Below, one piece after another: positions 14,009 through 23,343 of a stretch of 23,440 nucleotides of DNA. The stretch comes from UBA1140 sp964573285 (GTDB lineage: Bacteria; Campylobacterota; Campylobacteria; Campylobacterales; Sulfurovaceae), in contig CAZNJD010000040.1 in the NCBI GenBank assembly GCA_964573285.1, positions 1-23,440 of the forward strand, in the 5' to 3' direction. The notes under the pieces are model-generated. The model had not been told where the DNA came from. It saw only the letters and a program-made list of their open reading frames with translations, and made no database searches. Made by a program: the position numbers and the translations under genes. Position 1 is the first letter of the stretch; the number at the start of each line of letters is the position of its first letter.

Positions 14009-15592
14009 ATGGGTACACTAAACTATAGAGTTGTTATCTTTCTATTTGCTTTTGTGTTTGGAGTAGTTTTTTCTATACCATCTTTGACACAAAGCCAAGA
14101 AGGTAAAAAGATTACGCTAGGGCTTGACCTGCAAGGTGGACTACATATGCTCTTGTCAGTCAAAAGTGAAGTGGCAGTTGAATCCAAAGTGAAATCTATT
14201 GGTACAACCATTAAGTATAAATTAGATGATGAAGATATAATTTTTGATGATTTGAAAATAGAAGATGGAACTGTTAAATTTGAGGTTTTGGACAAAGATG
14301 ATTTACCAAAAGTAATCAAAATCCTAAAAGATGACTTTAAAGATATTTCTGTAAAACAAAATGGTATGAATTTTGTTCTAACTCTCACTCCAAAACTTAT
14401 AAATGAGACAAAGAAAAATGCTATTAACCAAGCTGTCGATACTATCAGAAACCGTCTTAATATGTTTGGATTAGCTGAACCTACTGTAGCTAAACAAGGT
14501 ACAGATAAAATCTTGGTAGAAGTACCAGGAATTAAAACTCAAGCTGATGAACAGAGAATTAGAGAGCTAATTGCAAAAGCAGCACATCTACAAATGATGG
14601 CAGTGGATGAAGATAGAGATGCTAGAGTAGATACTATGAGTGCAAATGAAGCAAAACAGTATGGTGATATTATTTTAACTGATATAGCCAATGAGAAACA
14701 AAAATATCTATTGCACTCTATTCCTATTTTAGATGGTTCTATGTTGGTTGATGCCAAAGTAGGATATGACCGACAAAACAACCAACCATTGATTAATTTT
14801 AAACTTAATGGTCAAGGTGCTAAAATTTTTGGCGATTTCTCTGGAAAAAGTGTTGGAAAAAGAATGGCTGTTGTGTTAGACAACAAAGTCTATTCAGCAC
14901 CTGTAATTCGTGAGAGAATTGGTGGAGGTTCAGGACAAATATCTGGTAACTTTACACCACAAGAGGCTCATGATGTGGCTATTGCTTTGCGTTCGGGTGC
15001 ATTATTAGCTCCTGTTCAAGTAGAAGAGAAACGAAGTGTAGGACCTAGCCTTGGGGCTGATAGTATTAATGCTAGTATGATTGCTCTGATTATTGGTTTT
15101 CTCTCAGTTGTTCTATTTATGTTTATCTATTATGGTATGGCAGGAGCTATTTCCAATATTGCATTGGTAGCTAACCTTTTCCTTATATTAGCTATTATGT
15201 CTCTGTTTGAGGCGACACTAACACTACCAGGTATGGCAGGTATCGTTTTGACAGTTGGTATGGCTGTTGATGCCAATGTTATTATCAATGAAAGAATTAG
15301 AGAGCTACTTCATGAGGGTGCATCAATTACTAAATCAATAGAACAAGGATATAACAATGCCTTTACTGCTATTTGGGATGCAAATATTACAACCCTAATT
15401 GCTGCAGTGGTTCTTTTTGCTTATGGTACAGGCCCTATCAAAGGGTTCTCTTTGACTATTAGTATCGGTATTTTAGCATCTATGCTAACAGCTATTTTGG
15501 GAACTCATGGTATATATCAGTGGATATTACCCAAAATAGACAAGAAAAAACTAAACTTTTGGTTTGGGATTAAGACAGGAGAAGCAAAATAA
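14009..15592 (+). CDS. secD: Protein translocase subunit SecD
   Basis: A 527-residue inner-membrane protein that, with SecF, uses the proton gradient to pull exported proteins out of SecYEG on the periplasmic side. There is one N-terminal helix (about 7-24), the SecD signature GLDLQGG (38-44), a large periplasmic region with two P1-like parts (one around IRNRLNMFGLAEPTV), and five C-terminal helices from about residue 350 (IALIIGFLSVVLFMFIYYGM onward). The motif GMAVDANVIINERIRE in the fourth helix holds the Asp required for proton coupling. Its TAA overlaps the secF ATG by one base (TAATG), indicating translational coupling. Confidence 0.98.
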   Translation: MGTLNYRVVIFLFAFVFGVVFSIPSLTQSQEGKKITLGLDLQGGLHMLLSVKSEVAVESKVKSIGTTIKYKLDDEDIIFDDLKIEDGTVKFEVLDKDDLPKVIKILKDDFKDISVKQNGMNFVLTLTPKLINETKKNAINQAVDTIRNRLNMFGLAEPTVAKQGTDKILVEVPGIKTQADEQRIRELIAKAAHLQMMAVDEDRDARVDTMSANEAKQYGDIILTDIANEKQKYLLHSIPILDGSMLVDAKVGYDRQNNQPLINFKLNGQGAKIFGDFSGKSVGKRMAVVLDNKVYSAPVIRERIGGGSGQISGNFTPQEAHDVAIALRSGALLAPVQVEEKRSVGPSLGADSINASMIALIIGFLSVVLFMFIYYGMAGAISNIALVANLFLILAIMSLFEATLTLPGMAGIVLTVGMAVDANVIINERIRELLHEGASITKSIEQGYNNAFTAIWDANITTLIAAVVLFAYGTGPIKGFSLTISIGILASMLTAILGTHGIYQWILPKIDKKKLNFWFGIKTGEAK

Positions 15593-16566
15593 TGGAAGTA
15601 TTTAAACATGACCAATCCATCATAGGGTTTATGGCAAATGCCAAAAAATTTGGTATCCTCTCTATATCACTTGTAGTTATATCATTACTATTACTTCTTA
15701 CCAAAGGTCTAAACTATGGTATTGATTTTGCAGGTGGGACAGTTATACAGGTCAAATATAGTGGTGATGCACCTATACAAAAAGTACGAGATATTCTAAG
15801 TAAAAACAAGAATTATCAAGGAGCAAATGTAACATATTTTGGTTCAAATCAAGAGATTGCTATTAGAACTAAAACAACATCCAAAAATGTAGATGTTGAT
15901 ATTAGTGACCAAATGAGCAAAATGTTAAAAGATACAGGTAAATTTGAGATACGAAGTGTTGATATGGTAGGGCCAGCTGTTGGTGATGAGCTAAGAGAAA
16001 AAGGTCTTATGGCTATGCTCTTATCTATTATTGGTATTTTGGGTTATATCTCATTTAGATTTGAGTGGAGATTTGCATTAGCTTCTGTTATAGCACTTAT
16101 CCATGATGTTACTATCTCTCTTGGTGCTTTGGCACTATTTCAAATAGATGTCAATCTACCTATATTGGCTGCAATTCTTACTATTCTAGGGTACTCTCTA
16201 AATGATACCGTTATTGTATTTGATAGAATTAGAGAAGGTATCCGTACTATTAAATCAGCCCAACTAGGAGATGTAATTGATGAGTCTGTTACTAGAACAC
16301 TCTCTCGAACTACTCTTACATCATTAACTACATTCTTTGTTGTATTTACACTCTATCTATTTGGTGGTGAATTACTTAAAGGATTTAGTTTTACCCTACT
16401 TGTTGGTGTTGTTGTTGGTACATATTCATCTATTTTTGTTGCTTCTCCGATTTTAATGTGGCTCAAATTTTCTATCAGCGAATTTAGAGCAAAAGAGGCT
16501 GAAAAACTCAAACGAGAAAGAGAGAAAGAAAAAATGCGCGCAATGTATGAGCGAGGAACTATGTAA
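15592..16566 (+). CDS. secF: Protein translocase subunit SecF
   Basis: A 324-residue partner of SecD in the Sec accessory motor. An N-terminal helix (about 20-37) is followed by GIDFAGGT (43-50), the SecF counterpart of the SecD motif, a short periplasmic domain, and five helices that include the conserved LGYSLNDTVIVFDRIRE. The C terminus is strongly charged (EKLKREREKEKMRAMYERG). The start codon overlaps the secD stop. A stem-loop and the convergent mltB gene follow, so the yajC-secD-secF unit ends here. Confidence 0.98.
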   Translation: MEVFKHDQSIIGFMANAKKFGILSISLVVISLLLLLTKGLNYGIDFAGGTVIQVKYSGDAPIQKVRDILSKNKNYQGANVTYFGSNQEIAIRTKTTSKNVDVDISDQMSKMLKDTGKFEIRSVDMVGPAVGDELREKGLMAMLLSIIGILGYISFRFEWRFALASVIALIHDVTISLGALALFQIDVNLPILAAILTILGYSLNDTVIVFDRIREGIRTIKSAQLGDVIDESVTRTLSRTTLTSLTTFFVVFTLYLFGGELLKGFSFTLLVGVVVGTYSSIFVASPILMWLKFSISEFRAKEAEKLKREREKEKMRAMYERGTM

Positions 16567-16611
16567 CAACCTATAAATTGAAGTTAAGTTTAACTACAAG
16601 TGTATCTTTGT

Positions 16612-16634
16612 TGCAAGAGCATATCGTTCTTGCA
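16612..16634. terminator. Stem-loop between convergent secF and mltB
   Basis: TGCAAGAGC-ATATC-GTTCTTGCA forms a 9-bp stem with one G-T pair and a 5-base loop in the 93-base gap. Two more inverted repeats flank it: AGTTAA-GT-TTAACT (16582-16595) and GGAAGT / ACTTCC (16648-16668), the last spanning the mltB stop codon. None has a strong T run, so termination at this site, probably for both genes, is inferred from position. Confidence 0.5.
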
Positions 16635-16659
16635 CTATTTACTACAGGAAGTATTATTT

Positions 16660-17796
16660 TCAACTTCCACTTATTCTTTTACTTACCTCTTGGGCAAGTT
16701 GATATACTGCCATTCCATATAACGCACTATGGTTATATGTTGTAATAACTCTAAAGTTATGTGTACCAAACCATAATTCATCATAAGTTGCACGACCTAA
16801 TTTTACAAGAGATACAGGTCCTCTATAATTAAGTTTCAAACGAGATTTGATTTTATGTTTTCTTTTTAGTTTATATTGAGAATATTTTGTTTTATATCCT
16901 GTTTTTAATTTTTTAAATCTATTACCTTTATATTTAGCTCTGACAGCTACCTCTTGAATAGATGGGTTCCAACCATTTTTGGCAAAATAGTTAGCTATAC
17001 TTCCTATTGCATCTTCTGCATTCCATAAGTCAACTACTCCATCATGATTAAAATCAACACCAAATCGAATATAACTACTAGGCATAAACTGTCCATATCC
17101 TAAAGCTCCAGAGGTAGAACCCATAGTCTCTGTAGGGTCAAGTCCTATATCTCTACTAATTAGTAAAAAATCCTCTAATTCATCTGTATAAAATGCCGAC
17201 CTTCTTTCTCCCAACATTGCTCTAGTGGTCAATACATCAATAACTCTATGTTTTCCAAAATTGACACCATAAGCTGTCTCTATACCGATAATTCCGACAA
17301 TATATCTAGCTGGAACACCATATTTTTCTTCTGCTCTTTCTAAAATATCACTATATTTATTCCAAAACTCAACTCCTCTTTGAATATTTCTATCATAAAT
17401 AAAACAGCTTTTATATCTGTCCCATGTACCCAATGGTCTATGTATAATAGTTGAAGTACAATCTGTTCTTGTCATGGGTATATAGTTATAATCTTGTGCT
17501 TGTGAGAATATTCTATTAAGTTCTTTTCTATCAAAATTATGAGTATTTACCATCATATCTATAAAATCCATAAGCTCATAATTACCTTGAAAATCTCCTT
17601 TGAGTTCATCATAAATAACTTGTTTTGGAGCTTGTGTAATCTCTTTTTTTGTACTATTTGAAACATCTATTCCTAAATGAGTATAATTAATCGTTTTATT
17701 GTGTTCTTTGGTCTCTTTTTTAATATTCTTTGTGCTACATGCAGAAAAAAGTAGAAGAGAGAGGGTTAATGGATATATCTTATTATTTATTTTCAC
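16660..17796 (-). CDS. mltB: Lytic murein transglycosylase B, lipoprotein (GTG start)
   Basis: A 378-residue lipoprotein that cleaves the glycan strand of peptidoglycan to 1,6-anhydro ends. A signal sequence ends in LFSAC with lipobox Cys20; after a low-complexity linker (21-60) the SLT_2/MltB domain follows. The catalytic Glu is Glu173 in GIIGIETAYG; GALGYGQFMPSSY (230-242) is the family substrate motif. DFNHDGVVDLW (248-258) matches the EF-hand-like calcium site of MltB. A Lys/Arg-rich stretch (about 288-325) interrupts the C-terminal part and looks lineage specific. The GTG at 17796 has AGGA 6 bases upstream. It is divergent from leuS and convergent with secF. Confidence 0.93.
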   Translation of the reverse strand: MKINNKIYPLTLSLLLFSACSTKNIKKETKEHNKTINYTHLGIDVSNSTKKEITQAPKQVIYDELKGDFQGNYELMDFIDMMVNTHNFDRKELNRIFSQAQDYNYIPMTRTDCTSTIIHRPLGTWDRYKSCFIYDRNIQRGVEFWNKYSDILERAEEKYGVPARYIVGIIGIETAYGVNFGKHRVIDVLTTRAMLGERRSAFYTDELEDFLLISRDIGLDPTETMGSTSGALGYGQFMPSSYIRFGVDFNHDGVVDLWNAEDAIGSIANYFAKNGWNPSIQEVAVRAKYKGNRFKKLKTGYKTKYSQYKLKRKHKIKSRLKLNYRGPVSLVKLGRATYDELWFGTHNFRVITTYNHSALYGMAVYQLAQEVSKRISGS

Positions 17797-17827
17797 TTGT
17801 AATCCTATTTCTTGTTTATTTTTTATA

Positions 17828-17833
17828 ATTATA
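17828..17833 (-). promoter_or_regulatory. Candidate -10 of mltB
   Basis: TATAAT on the minus strand, placed to give a leader of about 25 bases that contains the AGGA before the GTG start. The surrounding A/T-rich repeats make other positions possible. No clear -35. Confidence 0.35.
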
Positions 17834-17974
17834 ATAGCTTATAATTGAATAGCCCATAAAAAAAGAGATAAAATATAAAGAAGATGAATAGCTTTAATGG
17901 ATACTGTTCTTTACTGTGTTTTATATCTCTAAAATCAACAAAATATATAAAATGATAACTTCTAATATTTCATA

Positions 17975-17983
17975 GGGTATAAT
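17975..17983 (+). promoter_or_regulatory. leuS promoter, extended -10
   Basis: GGGTATAAT with a perfect TATAAT at 17978-17983; transcription would begin near 17990, about 20 bases before the ATG. There is no recognisable -35. The 9-base core is identical to that of the str operon promoter at 7878-7886. The leader is too short for a T-box. Confidence 0.65.
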
Positions 17984-18010
17984 CACACAATTTAATCGGA
18001 TGGAGATGAT

Positions 18011-20452
18011 ATGAGTTATAAGCCAAATGAAATAGAGACAAAATGGCAACGGATATGGAATGAAACAGGTGCATTTGAGCCACTAGATACCCAAGATTTA
18101 CCAAAAAAATATATATTAAGTATGTTCCCATTTCCAAGTGGGCGACTACATATGGGACATGTACGAAATTATGCAATTGGTGATGCAATGGCTAGATATT
18201 ATAGAAAACAGAACTATAATGTACTTCATCCAATTGGATGGGATGCTTTTGGAATGCCAGCAGAAAATGCAGCTATCAAACATGGCAGACATCCAAAAGA
18301 TTGGACATACTCCAATATTGATTATATGCGAAAAGAGCTAAATAGTCTAGGTCTCTCATTTTCAAAAACAAGAGAGTTTGCTACTTGTGATGAGCTATAC
18401 ACTAGATGGGAACAAGAGTTTATAATTAAAATGTTTGAAGAGGGATTACTATATAGGGAGTCAACTACAGTAAATTGGTGTGAAGATTGTCATACCGTCT
18501 TGGCAAATGAACAGGTAGAAGATGGATGTTGTTGGCGTTGTCATCATCCTATTCAATCCAAAGAGATGCCAGGGTATTATATAGATATACTCAAATATGC
18601 AGATGAGTTATTAGAAGATTTGAAGCTACTAGATGGTCACTGGCCATCACAAGTTTTGGCAATGCAGAGTAACTGGATAGGTAAATCACAAGGATTAGAG
18701 TTTAGTTTTAATCTCTCTTCCAATTCTAAAGCAAAATTAGGAAATAAATTTAGTGGATTTGATGTATTTACTACAAGAGCTGATACTATATATGGTGTAA
18801 CATATAGTGCATTAGCACCAGAACACCCTATTGTCAAAGAGTTGATCAGATCAGAGCTATTAGCTACTGATATAGTCTCTAAAATAACGGCTATGTCAAA
18901 TATGAGTGAACGAGATAGAGCCCAAGCTACAAAAGAGGGATATGATTTAGGAATTACGGTTATACACCCACTAACAGGTGAGCAGATACCAGTTTGGACT
19001 GCTAACTTTGTACTTGCTAGTTATGGTGGTGGGGCTGTTATGGCAGTTCCTACTCATGATGAGAGAGATTTTGAGTTTGCAACACAATATAATCTTCCAC
19101 TTAAATATGTAGTTGAGGGAGGTAAAGAGAACCAAGCATATACAGGAGAGGGTAAATTAATCAACTCGGCTCAATTTACAGGCATGCCCAATACCCAAGC
19201 CAAAAAAGAGATAATCAAACTATTTGAAGATAGAGGTTTAGGCAAAGGAACAACTAATTATAAACTTAGAAATTGGGGTGTAAGTCGCCAGAGATATTGG
19301 GGGGCACCAATTCCATTTGTACATTGTAATAGCTGTGGATTGGTGGCTGAAAAGGTAGAAAACTTGCCAATAGCTTTGCCTGAAGATGTAGAGATAACAG
19401 GAGAAGGTAACCCACTAGAGAACCACCCAACATGGAAAAATTGCCAATGTCCTAAATGTGGAGCAGATGCTATTCGTGAAACTGATACACTAGATACATT
19501 TGTGCAATCTAGTTGGTATCAATTCAGATACGCAACTCACCCAAGTAAATGGAATAGTATAGGTATAGATAAAGATGATGTAAATTATTGGTTTGGAGTT
19601 GACCAATATATTGGTGGAATAGAACATGCTATTTTACATCTATTATATGCAAGATTTTTTACTAAAGTATTAAGAGATTTAGGATTTATAGAAAATATCA
19701 AAGAGCCATTTGAAAATCTATTGACCCAAGGTATGGTACTTTTAAATGGAGCAAAAATGAGTAAATCCAAAGGTAATACTGTTGACCCTGATGAACTTAT
19801 AGCTAAATATGGAGCAGATACATCAAGACTATTTACACTTTTTGCAGCCCCACCTCAAAAAGAGTTAGAGTGGAATGATAGTGCTGTAGAGGGGGCATTT
19901 AGATTTCTTAAAAAACTTTATGATAGAAAGTCCAAAGTCACAATCAATAATAAGCCAACTATAAACCAAAGCAGACTAAACAAAAATGAAAAATTAGCTA
20001 GAGTTAAAGTATATGAAGCACTACAAAAATCAATATTAGTTTATGAAAAGACATTTGCATTCAATACACTTATAGCCTCATGTATGGAAGCACTAAATGC
20101 ACTAGACAAACAGAATAATAATAATGTGTGGAGTGAGGGAATGTATATTCTTTTACATCTATTAGAGCCTATCACTCCACATATCTGTGCAGAACTTAGT
20201 GATGAGCTTTTTAGCTTAAATAATTTAAAAGGTAAAATAGAGGTAATAGATGAGGTATTTATCCAAGAGAGTATAACTCTAGGTGTAGCAGTTAATGGGA
20301 AAAGAAGAGGTGAGATAGAGGTATCAGCCAATGCCTCCAAAGATAAAATTTTGGAAATTGCTAAATCTCAGGTGGAGAAATGGTTAAAAGATAAAACTAT
20401 TCTCAAAGAGATAATAGTTCCTAATAAATTAGTTAACTTAGTAGTTAAGTAA
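18011..20452 (+). CDS. leuS: Leucyl-tRNA synthetase
   Basis: An 813-residue class I synthetase that charges tRNA-Leu. The HIGH-type motif is HMGH (47-50, in FPFPSGRLHMGHVRNYA) and the KMSKS motif is exact at 582-586. A zinc-binding set CEDC (157-160) and CWRC (174-177) lies in the ZN1 region; a second Cys cluster (CNSCG and CPKCG) is in the insert near residues 440-490. The CP1 editing domain occupies about 225-420 and includes DVFTTRADTIYGVTY and the conserved GTTNYKLRNWG further on. Full length is normal. The ATG follows GGAG by 5 bases. A Suv3-type helicase gene starts 18 bases downstream and is probably cotranscribed. Confidence 0.98.
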   Translation: MSYKPNEIETKWQRIWNETGAFEPLDTQDLPKKYILSMFPFPSGRLHMGHVRNYAIGDAMARYYRKQNYNVLHPIGWDAFGMPAENAAIKHGRHPKDWTYSNIDYMRKELNSLGLSFSKTREFATCDELYTRWEQEFIIKMFEEGLLYRESTTVNWCEDCHTVLANEQVEDGCCWRCHHPIQSKEMPGYYIDILKYADELLEDLKLLDGHWPSQVLAMQSNWIGKSQGLEFSFNLSSNSKAKLGNKFSGFDVFTTRADTIYGVTYSALAPEHPIVKELIRSELLATDIVSKITAMSNMSERDRAQATKEGYDLGITVIHPLTGEQIPVWTANFVLASYGGGAVMAVPTHDERDFEFATQYNLPLKYVVEGGKENQAYTGEGKLINSAQFTGMPNTQAKKEIIKLFEDRGLGKGTTNYKLRNWGVSRQRYWGAPIPFVHCNSCGLVAEKVENLPIALPEDVEITGEGNPLENHPTWKNCQCPKCGADAIRETDTLDTFVQSSWYQFRYATHPSKWNSIGIDKDDVNYWFGVDQYIGGIEHAILHLLYARFFTKVLRDLGFIENIKEPFENLLTQGMVLLNGAKMSKSKGNTVDPDELIAKYGADTSRLFTLFAAPPQKELEWNDSAVEGAFRFLKKLYDRKSKVTINNKPTINQSRLNKNEKLARVKVYEALQKSILVYEKTFAFNTLIASCMEALNALDKQNNNNVWSEGMYILLHLLEPITPHICAELSDELFSLNNLKGKIEVIDEVFIQESITLGVAVNGKRRGEIEVSANASKDKILEIAKSQVEKWLKDKTILKEIIVPNKLVNLVVK

Positions 20453-20470
20453 ACTATAAAGAAGCAATAG

Positions 20471-23239
20471 ATGGCAAAAAAAAAGAAAAAACAGGCTATA
20501 AAAATAAATAATAAAATTAAAGAATTAATGAATGGTAAAGCTTTTGATGAGGGTATAAAATATCTTGATGATAATATATTAGTGGAACTGACTATGATAC
20601 TTGAGCTTAAGATACCTATGCTTACTAAAAAAGAGATGGTTCGAGCATTGCGACAAGTTTGGTCAGAGGGGAATATAAATTTAAGGCTCAATATTTTAAA
20701 CTATCTTGAACAATTAGGTCTTAAATCATCTAAAGAGATTAATAAATCTGATAAAGTGAGCTATATTTTAACTATATTAAATGATTTTGAACATAGCCAA
20801 GAGGAAGAAGATAATATATTGTCATCTTTTATAAATAGTAATTTCTCCAAAATTACTAAAGATAAAATAAAAAATAAACTAAACTATATTAGACAAGCTA
20901 AAAAAATAAAAAAATGGGAAGATATATTAGATGTAACAATCAATAATCTATCTCAAATGGAATTTTATCACTCTTATACTTTTGATATGAGCCAAGAAAG
21001 TTTCAATAAATCTCTATTAACTCAAACAAAACCTATAAATATGATACTACTCAATAGTAAAGAAGATGAAGAGATAAAAATAGTACTAGAAGAGTATAAA
21101 GAGGAGGCTATCAAAAAAAAAGAGGAAGAGATAGAGAGATTTCTAACTATAATAATAAATAAAGGTCACTGCTATCTAAAACCTCATGAGATAAATCAAC
21201 TAGTGCGTCAAATGCCACCTGAAGATGATTTTTATAGTATAAACATACCTTTGGATATTCTCAAACGAATTATAAAATCAATAGATAAAGAGTATAAAGT
21301 AGCGGTTGAGGGCGAAAATATATATATCACCAAAGATAAACTATATCCTCTCTATAACAAAGAGTTACCTTATAGTGTCTTGGTAACTTATACTAGAGTT
21401 TTTATATATCATCTTATATGGAAAGAAGAAGAACTTCCTATAGTCTCTGATTTAACTCTTGTCAAAAGTGAAAACAAAAGAGATTTTGAATTTACTATTA
21501 TAGGTTTGGAAAGGGAGTTAGAGAATTTAAGCCAAGGATTAGAATTAAATCACAATATAATAGAAAAATATATATTAAGATTTATTGAGCCTCAAATCAC
21601 CTCATCACACTCTCTAAAAATCAAAGAGAAGATAAAAAAACGAATATATTATCACTTTTTGAAGCATATCCGTCCACTCAAAGAGAAAAAGAGAAAAGAG
21701 GAACTCTTAGCTAATACTATTAGAGATTTCAAATTACTCTATCCTATAGCTAGATTATTAAAGAGAGAGATAATATTTCATGTAGGCCCTACTAATAGTG
21801 GAAAAACTTATGAGGCACTCCAACATCTACAATCTGCCGATACAGGCTACTATTTAGCACCTCTACGACTATTGGCACTAGAAGGATATGAAACACTCAA
21901 AGCTAAAGGAGTTAGTATATCTTTGATAACAGGTGAAGAAGAGATAATAGATGAAGAGTCAACTCATATATCTTCTACAATAGAGATGATGAATACTTCT
22001 GTAGAGGTAGATGTAGCTATAATTGATGAGATACAGATGATAGATGATAGAGATAGAGGGTGGGCTTGGGCAAATGCTCTAATTGGTGTACCTGCCAAAA
22101 AAGTAATACTAACAGGTTCATCAAATGCTTTGGATGCTGTAACTAAGCTATGCGAATATCTTAATGAACCACTAGAGGTTATCCATTTTGAACGAAAAAA
22201 TAAGCTTAAAATTCTAACTACCCCAACACCTATTCACTCTGTAGAAAAAGGAACAGCTATTATAGCTTTCTCCAGACGAGATGTACTAGGACTAAAACAA
22301 CAGCTATCTAATAAATATAAGGTATCGGTAGTCTATGGAAACTTATCACCTGAAGTTAGAAGAGAAGAGGCTAGACGATTTAGAGAGGCACAGAGTGATA
22401 TATTAGTAGCTACAGATGCGATTGCTATGGGTCTAAATCTACCTATTAAAACAGTTATATTTTCCAAAGATAATAAATTTGATGGACTAAGGAGAAGAGA
22501 ACTACTACCTACAGAGGTAGCACAAATATCTGGCAGAGCTGGGCGATATGGATTGCAAGAGATTGGATATATTGGAGCATTAGATAATAAAAGTTTAGAG
22601 ACTATTACTTCTAAATTTTATACCCCCTTACCCTCAATCAAACTTCCATTTTCAGTTATGGCAAGTTTGGAGCATGTAATGCTCATTGGTGAGATATTAG
22701 AAACTGAAAATTTATCTATTATTTTAACTTTCTTTGCTAATAATATGGAGTTTGAAGGACCTTTTGTAGCAGCTAATATCGACTCAATGTTAGAGATTGC
22801 ATCAATAGTATCAGAATATGATTTAGAATTAAAGACACGATACTTCTTGGCTTGTGCCCCAGCTTCTATATCCTCCCCATATATAGAAGCTGTATTTCAT
22901 AGATATATCAGACAGCTAGAGGCAAAAGAGAGTGTCAAATATATACCACCTAGAGATTTACCAAAATATGCTCAAACAAATGAAATGATGCTAAATGCAG
23001 AAGATAGAGTAAGAGAGATTTCTCTATATCTATGGTTATCATTCAAATTTCCTGATTTTTTTCCTGATACAGAACAAGCTATAGAAGCTAGAATAAGGTT
23101 AAATAGATTTATAGAGTCATCTCTAAAACAAGGTAATTTTATCAAGCAGTGTCGAAGATGTGGTAAAACACTTAACTTTACATATAGATTTTCTATATGT
23201 GATAGATGTTTTAGTAGAAGAGTTTCTAAAAATAGCTAA
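20471..23239 (+). CDS. Suv3-type superfamily 2 helicase with C-terminal zinc ribbon
   Basis: A 922-residue putative ATP-dependent RNA (possibly DNA) helicase. The first 430 residues are Lys-rich, mostly helical and unrecognised, starting MAKKKKKQ. The core then has the Suv3 pattern: HVGPTNSGKT (437-446, motif I), LAPLRLLALEGYE (motif Ia), LITGEE, DEIQM (519-523, motif II as DEIQ), LTGSS (motif III) and QISGRAGR (685-692, motif VI). A Suv3 C-terminal-like helical region follows. The end carries C894-x2-C897-x12-C910-x2-C913, a zinc ribbon not usual in mitochondrial Suv3. Mitochondrial Suv3 unwinds RNA for a degrading nuclease; a similar RNA-decay role here is inference. AAAGAAG precedes the ATG, 18 bases after leuS. 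Confidence 0.85.
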   Translation: MAKKKKKQAIKINNKIKELMNGKAFDEGIKYLDDNILVELTMILELKIPMLTKKEMVRALRQVWSEGNINLRLNILNYLEQLGLKSSKEINKSDKVSYILTILNDFEHSQEEEDNILSSFINSNFSKITKDKIKNKLNYIRQAKKIKKWEDILDVTINNLSQMEFYHSYTFDMSQESFNKSLLTQTKPINMILLNSKEDEEIKIVLEEYKEEAIKKKEEEIERFLTIIINKGHCYLKPHEINQLVRQMPPEDDFYSINIPLDILKRIIKSIDKEYKVAVEGENIYITKDKLYPLYNKELPYSVLVTYTRVFIYHLIWKEEELPIVSDLTLVKSENKRDFEFTIIGLERELENLSQGLELNHNIIEKYILRFIEPQITSSHSLKIKEKIKKRIYYHFLKHIRPLKEKKRKEELLANTIRDFKLLYPIARLLKREIIFHVGPTNSGKTYEALQHLQSADTGYYLAPLRLLALEGYETLKAKGVSISLITGEEEIIDEESTHISSTIEMMNTSVEVDVAIIDEIQMIDDRDRGWAWANALIGVPAKKVILTGSSNALDAVTKLCEYLNEPLEVIHFERKNKLKILTTPTPIHSVEKGTAIIAFSRRDVLGLKQQLSNKYKVSVVYGNLSPEVRREEARRFREAQSDILVATDAIAMGLNLPIKTVIFSKDNKFDGLRRRELLPTEVAQISGRAGRYGLQEIGYIGALDNKSLETITSKFYTPLPSIKLPFSVMASLEHVMLIGEILETENLSIILTFFANNMEFEGPFVAANIDSMLEIASIVSEYDLELKTRYFLACAPASISSPYIEAVFHRYIRQLEAKESVKYIPPRDLPKYAQTNEMMLNAEDRVREISLYLWLSFKFPDFFPDTEQAIEARIRLNRFIESSLKQGNFIKQCRRCGKTLNFTYRFSICDRCFSRRVSKNS

Positions 23240-23331
23240 CCAAAGAGTCATAGGTCAAAATTTCTCAAACTAGTGCCTATCTTATGCTAAGTGAAGTTTA
23301 ATAGATGCGTAAATATTTAAACTTATTTTGA

Positions 23332-23337
23332 TATAAT
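23332..23337 (+). promoter_or_regulatory. Candidate promoter near the right edge
   Basis: TATAAT in the context TTTTGATATAATTCG, preceded by a T/A-rich stretch and no clear -35. Transcription would begin near 23344 and run rightward out of the window. Confidence 0.55.
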
Positions 23338-23343
23338 TCGCCC

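Noticed and set aside
20368..20691. A 107-codon minus-strand frame across the leuS-helicase junction
   Set aside because: Its hydrophobic, Ser/Phe-rich translation is typical of the antisense of Lys-rich coding sequence, and both overlapping plus-strand genes are certain.
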